DNA of 64,000 bases from Haliotis asinina (lineage: Eukaryota > Mollusca > Gastropoda > Lepetellida > Haliotidae), in assembly GCF_037392515.1 (NCBI RefSeq), contig NC_090280.1, positions 74,884,504 through 74,948,503 of the forward strand, read 5' to 3'. The translations under genes and the position numbers were made by a program. Each line of letters starts with the position of its first letter. Within the stretch, counting starts at the first letter, position 1. The notes below the pieces were generated by a model that saw only the letters and a list, made by a program, of their open reading frames with translations, was not told the DNA's origin and did not search any database. Shown piece by piece: positions 44,601 through 56,600 of this stretch.

Positions 44601-47600
44601 GCCATTACATCATGACCGGACCATGGTGGCATGATGACTGCTGTGATATAGAAGAATTGAAGTTCAACAAAATTACACAAACCATCATGTCGGAGATTCA
44701 GTCTGGACTGGTTACCAGGGGCAGCATTAGAATCACGTTTGCATTTTTGGAGAGAGCGTTGGATCGGGTTTCCAACTCTGTATAACATGCATAGTTATCA
44801 CACAGTAAAAGGCTTCCAAAATACAATGGCGCGAGCCACATCCACCGGAGGCTGGGTGGAAGAAAAGTCTTCCACCGAGACTTCTGTGGAAGAAATTCAG
44901 ACGGCCCAAAGTCACAGAAACCTTAATTGCTCGGCTATAAATTTGCCAAAAAAGAAACGGAAAAATTCTACGTGACGCGCAAGGGTCCCGCTATCCAACG
45001 ACATGCAGGATGCGCGTATAAGGCGGCGAATGCAGCTCCCAAGGGAGCCGTGCTGAAATAGGTGATGCTATCTGGGTGGCTGTTTTAACACTTGGCAGCA
45101 TGCATTAACTTGTACGCTACATCTCTACCTGTAACAGTTTCACCACCTGGCAGAACATTAACATTACTTAAACATTACTAACGGCCTGCAGCAACTGTTC
45201 CCATTGTTTACTTTGTTGTTTATGGTTGGTTGTAGTCGCTACATTTGCATTTTCTATTGTCTGCTATACATTATTCTCAGCAATATGGCAGCTAAATCAC
45301 CTTGGTGTGTGAATATTCAGCAGGAACAAACTATCTGTTGACAACATCATTATAATTATACGATGACATATACAACAACAACCACCCGATCCTATTACCC
45401 CTGTGTTACAAGCATGAGCTGATGGTTCTCCGCACCTCACTGGACGCAAACACACACCTAACACCACAAACACTTCAAAACCCACTACACAGCACCCAAG
45501 CCTTCAAAGCCTGAGGTATTTGTTTTCTTTTCAAAACTGGTCTTTTGAGTCACATATAAACGATTTGTGCTAACAAAACAAATATCATCCAAACCATCCC
45601 ACAGTCCATCCCCTAACAACTAGCGAATTTCTAAATTCTAAAATCATACAAATCTAATCATACAGCCCGATCACCTTTGAAGTTGCCATATCTTACGATC
45701 AAGACATCCCCCACCCTCCTTTCGATCAAACACTAAATGGCCTGGCGAGCCCGTGTGTGAAATTAGCATTAATTTATGTATTATGTCGGTATGTCGGAAA
45801 GCGCATGTTATATCTCCAAATAATCCTCAGGCCCGAGAAGATCCTTGGTGAAATAGGTCGTCAGAGTAGTTCTTGCCACGAAAGGCGACTATGCTTATCG
45901 TGAGAGGCGACTAGCGGGATCGTTTGGTCAGCCTTGCTGGCTGGGTAGACGCATGTCTTCGGTTCCCAATTGTGCACATTGTCTGGTCAAGACTTGATTA
46001 TTTACAAACAGCGCCATATAGCTGGACTAGCAAACATGTGCTATCAATAAATACGCCAACGTGTTCATTCATTATTAAGTTACAACTGGTCCGTTTTGAT
46101 AACCCAGGGTCAGTTTAAGATCATTGTAGTCTACAAATATATCTAATAACGATTCGAGATCATTGTAGGGAAATCAAAGAAAATTTACCAAAATGACTCA
46201 ATACGTCCCCGTTCGTTTTTAAAGTCATTTCAGAAATTTATACAATTATAATTCAGTAATTCCAGATCGTTTTTGAAATGTCTGCAATCGTGATTCAGCA
46301 ACTCCCATTTGAGTTTGACGATGAGTTGCTACATTCATTCGGTGGCAATATACATTCAAAACAACCTTAGCGCTTAGACCACCTTAACAATATCGTAAGG
46401 TATAATTTTACGCCGCTTTTACCAATATTCTCGTCAATATCTCGACGGGAGACACCTGAACTGAGCTTCACACTGAGCCCATATGGAGAATCGAACCCGA
46501 GACGTGTGAACGCTTTAGGCACTAGCCTACCCTACCAAACCGTGTCATGTGTTCTAGTTACGGGACGTGATTATTATTAAAAAGATTGAGCTCAGTGCTA
46601 TGTATCGCCACTAAGGTTGCGTGAATTTGTATTAGAACATGCATATTGCACTGTACATTGGCATTGTATATTAGCTTTTGGTTTTGATATAAAAGAGGAT
46701 AAAAATGGCTATTGTAGAGGTAAGTAGAACAAAAGTGTTTTTAAAGTGCTGAGTTCTTGAGACCATGGTGTGTTAATCCTCTGTTCCGCAATACTCCCAC
46801 GCTGACGACTCGCCTTGTTGTCTGATATATAGCTAGGGCGACAGTTGGGCATGTCACGAATGCTTCAAAACATTTGGTACAAAGCGCTTGACACGCTCAC
46901 AAATAGACACGTGTTTGAGTGAGGCCATTTAGTAGTTTCTCGGGGCCGAAAAACTATGCTATTTTGAAAACAAAAGAAGAAATGTTTCCTTATTTTACTG
47001 TAGGTGCATTAATGCGACACACGCTTGACGTCTCGTTTGATGTAGGTTGCCTGACAAATCATGAACTGCTGTAGGTGCAGATATGGATGAGCTATGTCTG
47101 CCCGAGTTCTATAATAATTTACGGCATAAGAAAAACCCAAAAGCTCCATAAAATACCAGCAATAACTCTTGACGTTACCTTACAATATAGTTGAATGTCA
47201 TGCTGTCTTCAGCTGGCTTTTAGAGAGCCGTCTCTGTGCTCTTGGAAGGCTGTTTTGGATTAGTTTCAAGAGTGAGTGATGGATCTGTTTTTACACCGCT
47301 TGTAGCAGTATTCCAGCAACATCACAGCGGGGACTCCAGAAATGGGCTTCACATACTGTACCCATGTGGGGAATCGAACACGGATCTTCGGCGTGACGAG
47401 TGAACCATTAGGCTCCCCCCTATTTTTAACATATACTAGTTCAAAAGTCCTATGTACAACGGTATATCTGTACACATATGATTGTAAGACAAGCTTTCTG
47501 CAGGAATTTGGTCTCTGCATATGCCTACTTCATTATAAACAATATAATATATATACGGAAAATGTTCCATAATTAAGAATATTTCTCATGTTAAAATATA

Positions 47601-50600
47601 TAGAAAAAGATGTTATTGATGAAATTCACATATATATTTCTTTTTGACTGAGGAAGATGTAACCAGTCGTCGCATCTCTGGGGGTTGTTGCATGTGGTAT
47701 GTGTATTACTAATAACCCAAACCCACACCCCAACAATCCTATCACTACCCTTACGGAGGTGGGGTAGCCTGGTGGTTAAAGCGTTCGCTCGTCATGCCAA
47801 AGTCTCGTGTTTAATTTCCCACATGAGTACAATGTGTAAAGCCTATTTCTGGTATCCCACGCCGTGGAATATCGCTAAACGCGGAGTAAACCTAAACTCA
47901 CTCACAAATCCCCATCTTTACGTTTTCATGCCATAATAGATACATTTATGTAAAGAGTAAAGAGTGGCTACATCACCATTCTTCACGTGTGGAGCCTCGT
48001 GTACAGTTTTCCATGTGATACATCTGGTTCTCTGTTCTAGATATTTAAACGAGTTTGTACCCGTGAAGATCCAGATTAGAATTGATCAGCAGCAGCCCAC
48101 GCTTATCGTAAAAGGCGACAAACAGAATCGTGTGGTCATCGTGTAAATTCATACTCGAAATGTTGATCACTGGTTTATCTGGTCAAGGCACGATTATATA
48201 TGAAACGCTGTCATATAGCTGGAATATTGCTCAGCGCAGCGTAAAACTACTAGCAAAGCAGATTTAGTCATCTGGGTGTCGTTGTACAAAACAGTCTTAG
48301 AGCAATTGTAATCGTAGCTCCAATACCTCGACATAGACGTTCGACAGCAGTAGACCAAAGGTTGATTTGTGCAATGACACCCAGGTCCAGACATATACTA
48401 ACGGAGAGGTTGGTTTCCAGCAGCTACAAGGCAGGCAATAACAGAATCTGCACTTTACTTTCCAGGAGGGACGATGTGCCTACGTTGTTATAATGATGGC
48501 GGTGTTTTGGATCTCCGAGTCGCTGCCAATCTCGGTGACAGCGCTGCTTCCAGTCTTCATGTTCCCGCTCCTCAGTGTAGTGGAGGCTAAAGTCATATCC
48601 AAGGCTTACATGAATGTGAGCAGAAGCAATTTACACTCCAGTGACTCAAATCCGTAATGATTATTTTGTGATTTCAGTATGCGGCTCATCTTGCAATGGT
48701 GCTTTGATACTGGTGTATCTAGAGTCCTTAAGCAAAATCGATACAAACTAGTCTTGTTCTGTTAACAAACTGTTACAATGTACAGCTTTGCCCACAATTT
48801 TATTGGATTTTTTAATTTATTGAATTCCACAGTATAATGGAAAGTCTCAGGACTGCATTTCATTATATGATGTTATATCATGTCATATATCATGAATCAT
48901 TCTGTTTTTGTAAAATATGTTCATTTCAGAGGCTTGTTGTTCGTCTAATTTGCGTAAAAAAGTGTGTATTTCTTCCTTAACTTTCGTACCCCTGAAGATC
49001 CTGGTTAGAACAGTAACGTCTGTTCCCAATTACGCTGATCGATGTTTGTGCTTTTGATCACTGGATAATTGTCTGGTCCAAACTCTATCAATTTACAGAC
49101 TGCCGCCATATAGCTGGAGTACGGCTTAAAACTGATCAATCAATCACTTTCGCCCAACATAATTTCAGCACAAATAAACCTCAAGTGACTAATATGTCTA
49201 TGAGTCGGATATAATATGTCACATTTAACCAATGAAGATATCAAGATATATTGAGTAGGCATTCTTTTTAAGTTCCGGTGTATCAGTGTAACAATATGTC
49301 GATGTGTGTCTATGTGGGAAGCGACTCGTGAAGGTTCTGGGGAAGAATAGACTTTCAGCAACCCATGCTTGCATTAAAGGCGACTATGCTTGTCGTAAGA
49401 GGCGACTGACGGGATCGGGTGGTCAGGCTCACTGACGTGGTTGATACATGTCATCGGGTCCCAATTGTGCAGATCGATGCTCATGTTGTTGATGACTGGA
49501 TTGTCTGGACCAGACTCTATAGTTTACCTCCACCATATGCTGGAATATTCTTGAGTGCGGCGTCAATCTAAACTCACTCACTCATTCACTCACTCAATCT
49601 ATATGGGAAGCTATTGTACATTGGTGATCTACTCCTACAGGATACAATCATGGTTTTCCTTGGTGGACTGTGCATGGCTGTTGCTGTAGAACACTGGAAC
49701 ATCCACAGAAGAATCGCGCTGCGCATTTTGATGTCGGTTGGGTCCGAACCAAGATGGTGAGGCACCTTAATACAGTCACATCCTCTTCTGAACAGACTCA
49801 CCTCAAAGTGAAGAATAAACTTTTAAGTAGAACGAAATGCTTTCCTGGAATACCTCATAATGCTGCACCAGTACTACATCTATTTCAAATGGTGATCAAA
49901 TGCAGAATGACATATTAGCCATTTACTGATCGAGGATTTACATATTACACCTTTATGATATACTGGCAGATACTATATGTTTACCAGCTGAAATTCCTCT
50001 TACGTAAAAACTCAATATCGACGCTGTACAGAACATTCGAATAACGTCTATATTCCGACAGCATGTTTATCCAAGTCACAATAACTCTGCTCGCTGTAGT
50101 TTGGGCTTTGTGACTTTGTTAAGGTTTTTGGATGCTGCCCATAGTATCAACCACTGGGTTGACCGCCATCGTGATCAGCAGAAATAATGCGGCCTAAACC
50201 CATTCAAGAAAAATCTTACAACAAAAAACACTATTATTTTTAACAGGTTAATGCTTGGGTTGATGATAGCAACATGGTTTCTGTCGATGTGGATCAGCAA
50301 CACCGCAACAACGGCGATGATGATCCCAATAGCCAACGCCATTCTCATGCAGCTGAAGGATACGAAAGACCGGTCTAAAGACGAGGGAGGTACGTTATAC
50401 CTGTATTAGTCAGCCGACATTCTCCTGCAGCTGAAGGCAGGATATGAGAGATTGGTCTAAAGATCAGGGAGGTACGTTACACCTGTATTAGTCAGCCGGC
50501 ATTCTCCTGCAGCTGAAGGATATGAGAGACCCGTCTAAAGATCAAAGGCCCGTGTCACACAGCTCTCCTAATCCTAAGATCTCGTAACTTTTCTCGTAAT

Positions 50601-53600
50601 CTTAGTACCTCCTATGCTACAGTACAGTAGGTAGGCATGTTACGAGGAAGCTTTCGAGATCGTAAACTTACGAGAGATTTGTGAAACGGGTCTCAGGTAG
50701 GTTCCTTACCTACAGGAAAGATTTATCACAACAACCCCTTTTCACTGGCTGTGACGCCATAGCGATTAGCCCGTGTCTAATCTTCGACCGACAATGGATG
50801 CTCGTGGATGCTGTTCTTCAGTCGGAAGTAGTTTCTAGACTGTTGCAGGAACCTATGCTTGTCGTGTGAGGCAGCTGACGGCACCGTGTGGTCAGGTTAG
50901 CTGACTTGGTTCGTGTATATATGTTCGTCATATCCCAACATCGATGCTAACTATGTCAATCACTGTGTTGTCTGTCTGTCTAGACTCGAACATTTACAGA
51001 CCATAGTCCTATGGCTTTGTACGACCCAACACACTCAAACAAACAAAATATATTCTTCGGCAAATTTACTGACCCGAAAAATCTTTTGATGAGCAGTAAT
51101 ATGAATCACACATTCCAAGAAGTTATCTGACAGAAAATGCCCATCTTCACCGCTCTTCCTTCTTAAAGTTCACACAGATTTATGTCCTTTTGCATCACTA
51201 ATTCAACAAAGGATTAATATTAACTTGAGTTTCGAGAGACAACTGTACATGCCAGACAGTTATAAAACCTATTATTATAAAAAAACCTACCAACGTCTTG
51301 TTCTCCAGTTGTCGATAAAGTATTTCTCTTTGTGATCTTTGCAATCTTTCAAATTTGTTTTCCATTTGTGAGACATATTTTCCTTTTCAGAAATTGAAAT
51401 GAATTGGAAAGAATCAAGTAACGACAAAAAGGCTGAAAAGGAAGAAAAGGAACCACCAGTGGAGAAGTTACAGGTCCAACCGTCGTAAGTTTATTGTCAG
51501 AATCTATTCCACCACATTTCAAGATTATATCCATTAGGTATCCTTTAGGTATCCTTTAGGCTAAAGTTCCAGCCCACGTTACAGATGCTGATGGCCCAGT
51601 TGTTTGGGTTTGAGTACCTAACGTCAGTGTGAAAATTATGATTGTGGCTCTGAATTCCTGGTTCATTCTCTCTATGTATTTTATATTTATTTACACCATA
51701 GACATATACGTTGGTTTCAGCACATGGGAAACATGCATTACATCACTTTTTTTTATTTTCCATGTCAATATCCAAGAAATACTTATACTTAGGGCAACAG
51801 TTTCTGTCAACAACAATACCAGAGAAAATCAGTCATGATTACTGACCAAACAAAAAAGGTGACACAAAAATGAGATATTGATGAACAAATAAAAGAACAT
51901 CTGTGATGACAAATGCCCCAGAAATGCAGCTCTAAGAACGGATCAATCTTCCAGTTCTTGAAAGGCATTTGGAAGTTGAACTAACATGAATACATGACAC
52001 ATTTTATGGATAAGAAATATATCTTATTTCTACTTTATACGACGTTTCAGAGATAATTCATTCTGCCTCACCATCACTCACCTGTTTAAGGAGTACGAAT
52101 TGGCCCTGATATGTCGTATAAAGAATACAATGACGTTCTTGTCCATAAAGTATATGACGTATTTAAATCTGCTAGTATCATGTATGGTAAACAGTGGACA
52201 CTTGAGTCTTCCGTTGTTGCGCACTGCTTGGGACATTAACTTTATGTCAACACAAAAACGAGATAAAATCACTCTCGATTATTCGCCAAAGGTAATAATA
52301 TTGGGCGTAAAAGACAACATAAATGTGAATAGTCGGCCATTTGTAGATGACCATTTAGTTTCATACAAATACTTTGAATCTTGACGAGTGACGGAACAGG
52401 CAATCTTGAGGCACGATATGGATGTTACTAGAGCTAAACCCGATCTGTCAATTTTGTCTTTCAACTGGTGCGTTCAAGTCGGTTATTCTTATGTTTGTTG
52501 GTAATAATAATCGTTTCATTAATGTTCAAACCGTGTAATTAATTATGTAGTAAGTATTGTTACGCGTTCATTAGGATCTTGAAACTGAAACGATCCCAGT
52601 AATCAGTCAGTAGAAGAACTGGGCTCGAAACCAACAAACAGTTAAGAAATGTGTTGTAATTTAGAACTGCATTATAAAATTAACTAAGTTTACAAATCCA
52701 TACAAATGTATCACGATGAAAGTACAAAATGGAGGCACTGCAGTCAATGAAATTCTAAAATAGCGTATTATAAGAGCCGTGCTTACATCGACAATATTCA
52801 CCTCTAAGCCACATTAATCCAGCTTTCGTTGGAAACAGGCTACCGAGTGGAAATATTTACAAGGAATTACATTAAAAGCGACACATCATAATGGTGTATA
52901 GCAATCAACATTTGATTCGCATGAACAAGACAATGCGATATTTTACGGACGTTTCATGTTACAACTCCTCGTTGCAGCGATGGATCAGACATATCCGACG
53001 AAGCAGAGTTTACCCGTTTGAAGAAGGCTCTGTCTCTATGTATTGCGTATAGAGCTAACTCCGGTGGCATCGCAAGTCTTACAGGAACTGGACCAAATCT
53101 CGTTCTGAAAGGGCAAACAGATGAGTGAGTGCAGAATGAGTGATATATACCTACAACAGATGAGTGAGTGCAGAATGAGTTATATACCTACAACAGATGA
53201 GTGAGTGTACAATGAGTGATATATACCTACAACAGATGAGTGAGTGTAGAATGAGTTATATACCTACAAAAGATGAGTGAGTGTAGAATGAGTTATATAC
53301 CTACAATTCCCAGTCTTAATGAGTAAATGGACGTGTAAGACAGTGATTAAGCAAAGCCAGTTTTGTATTTGTTTTTAGGAGGTCGTTATTGTCCAAGGTC
53401 AGCAGAAAATCACTCTCGATTATTCGCCAAAGGCAATAATATTGGGCGTAAAAGACAACATAAATGTGAATAGTCGGCCATTTGTAGATGACCATTTAGT
53501 TTCATACAAATACTTTGAATCTTGACGAGTGACGGAACAGGCAATCTTGAGGCACGATATGGATGTTACTAGAGCTAAACCCGATCTGTCACTTTTGTCC

Positions 53601-56600
53601 TTCAACTGGTGCGTTCAAGTCGGTTATTCTTATGTTTGTTGGTAATAATAATCGTTTCATTAATGTTCAAACCGTGTAATTAATTATGTAGTAAGTATTG
53701 TTACGCGTTGATTAGGATCTTGAAACTGAAACGATCCCAGTAATCAGTCCGTGGAAGAACTGGACTCGAAACCAACAAACAGTTAAGAAATGTGTTGTAA
53801 TTTAGAACTGCATTATAAAATTAACTAAGTTTACAAATCCATACAAATGTATCACGATGAAAGTACAAAATGGAGGCACTGCAGTCAATGAAATTCTGAG
53901 ATAACGTATTGCAAGAGCCGTGCTTACATCGACAATATTCACCTCTAAGCCACATTAATCTAACTTGCGTTGGAAACAGGCTACCAAGTGGAAATATTTA
54001 CAAGGAATTACATTAAAAGCGACACATCATAATGGTGTATAGCAATCAACATTTGATTCGTATGAACAAGACAATGCGATATTTTACGGACGTTTCATGT
54101 TACAACTCCTCGTTGCAGCGATAGATCAGACATATCCGACGAAGCAGAGTTTACCCGTTTGAAGAAGGCTCTGTCTCTATGTATTGCGTATGGGGCTAAC
54201 TCCGGAGGCATCGCAAGTCTTACAGGAACTGGACCAAATCTCGTTCTGAAAGGGCAAACAGATGAGTGAGTGCAGAATGAGTGATATATACCTACAACAT
54301 ATGAGTGTATGTAGAATGAGTTATATACCTACAACAGATGAGTGAGTGTAGAATGAGTTATATACCTACAACAGATGAGTGAGTGTAGAATGAGTTATAT
54401 ACCTACAACAGATGAGTGAGTGTAGAATGAGTTATATACCTACAACAGATGAGTGAGTGTAGAATGAGTTATATACCTACAATTCTCAGTCTTAATGAGT
54501 AAATGGACGTGTAAGACAGTGATTAAGCAAGGCCAGTTTTGTATTTGTTTTTGGGAGGTTGTTATTGTCCAGGGTCAGAAGAAAGCATGGCGTCAAGTTC
54601 TGATTTTACTAAAAACGATTCAGTTTATCGAACCGCTGATGAGGTTGTATAAACGACAATTTTTAACGATAATGGGATTATAATTAATGGTAACAACATG
54701 CTGTTCCAGACTATACAACGCCCGTGGTATTGAGTCCCCCGTCAACTTTGCCTCCTGGATGGCCTACGGATTCCCCTTGTCTGTTGTCGTCCTCATTGTC
54801 TGCTGGTGCTGGCTCAACATTCTGTACCTTAGATGCAAGTAAGAATATTTGGCTATTGTTTACGACGCACTCTACAATCTTCTATCTGCATGACGACCGT
54901 CTGGAAATAATCGTGATTGGGCAACACATGCCAGTGATTGACAAAATGAGCTTCGTTCTATGCACTTGGGGTAGCATTACATGCATCAAGAGAGGCTGAA
55001 AACCTATTAGTCACCTCTAACGACATCATGTGGTGCTGAAGACCAATTTTGGAACAGGCCCAACGTGCTCAATTCTGTACATATACTGTTGGAATATTGT
55101 CGAGTGCAGCGTTAAACACCAAATCAACCATCCGACCTCTTTTATTATGATGCGACACATCGCCACTCTCCCAGCACTAAATGTACCTTAAACACTACTA
55201 CGCATTATAGCATTTACTTTATTTTTCACCATGTTTGGGTCATTAAATGGATGCGATATATACGGAACATGACAGTTAAAAATAGAAACATTGTTTAGCT
55301 AATAGTCGTTCATGCCATCGAAGAGGTGTCCTAGTTTGGCACAAAGTAAGATAGCTTTCGTCACTTGGAAATGCCCTGCACTTCCTCTCAGAATGGAATA
55401 ATGACCACCTGTTTAATTTCATATTGCAGGGTTCTCTGCACTTGCTTCAGCGATGATCCTATAAGAAAGATCCAGTCCCGGAAAGTGAGAAACGTCATCG
55501 TGACAGAGTACAAGAAACTTGGCCCCATCACGTGAGCTTTCATTTCTATTACTCTCGGGTTCTGTTTCTTCCTGGAGGAAGTGTACAGTTATAGCAATTG
55601 TTCCAACACAATGTATTCGCATATGTGTACTGCAACCTATTGTAATGACACATTACTCACGGAATTATATGTGTTTTGTGTTATGTGTTACACAATCATT
55701 TTATAGTGGGTTTGAGAAAAAGATAATAAAATGACATCGGAATCAGCAAATGAAATTACCACATTTACGAAACGTATGGGTCTGGTGCAGATGTTTGCCT
55801 ACAATTGAAGTAATAAAGTCGTCAACTAGTCCAGAACGTGCTATCAGCAAGCTTACCTTGCATTGCGCTCAAGGCCGTTCAAAGAAAAGGATTCTGCTTC
55901 CTGATGTTTCTTATACATAGCGGGTATTTCAGAAGATTTCTCACTGGTAAAATATTTCAATATGCTGCATATTTTCCTGCAAATGTTTACTGCATTGTAA
56001 TGTGCTTTGTCATCAGGTACGCCCAGGCCAATGTCATGGTCTTATTTGGTCTACTGGTTATATTCTGGGTCTCTCGAGATCTCGGAGGAGTTGGTGGCTG
56101 GGGAGATCGATTTGACCATAAGTAAGTTTTCAAATTGTAACGTAACGGTCTTTTTCATTTCTTTTGAAATCACCACAAGAAGCATCTTAGCTATAACCAC
56201 AAACCTGTAGAAACTGAACTCTATGTGACATTTTCAACAACTCAAATTGACCCACATTTTTTCGATATTATATAACGAATTTGAATAAAACCCCAAACAT
56301 GAACTTGTAAGAGACATTTTCTTTGCAGCTTGGTAAAAGATTCGACCCCTGCAGTTTTCTTAGCAGTGCTGCTGTTTGTTTTTCCTTCCAAACTACCACG
56401 TGTCTTTTGTCTCCGGAAAAATTGTAAGTTTCGTTCTGAAACACTGAATTATCAAATTGTCCGTCACACTTTGTATCTTTGTAAAACAATCTTTGTATGT
56501 TTGAAATTGTAAATGATAGGCACTTACAGACACCTACTTTAGGTAGATGTGGGATATAACTTTCAAAATCTCCTTAGAGTCGACCAATTTTTGGAGACGG

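Larger units (their letters stand above)
52265..54546 (+). repeat. 1,141-bp tandem duplication containing exon 6
   Basis: AAAATCACTCTCGATTATTC starts at 52265 and again at 53406, and the two exon 6 starts (52978 and 54119) keep the same 1,141-base offset. The left unit is 52265-53405. The right unit continues into unique sequence near 54580. The two exons differ at four of 147 bases. Confidence 0.97.

Noticed and set aside
44739..44975. Open frame ending in PKKKRKNST, like a nuclear localisation signal
   Set aside because: A short match in an otherwise unrecognisable frame next to a degenerate array; likely chance.
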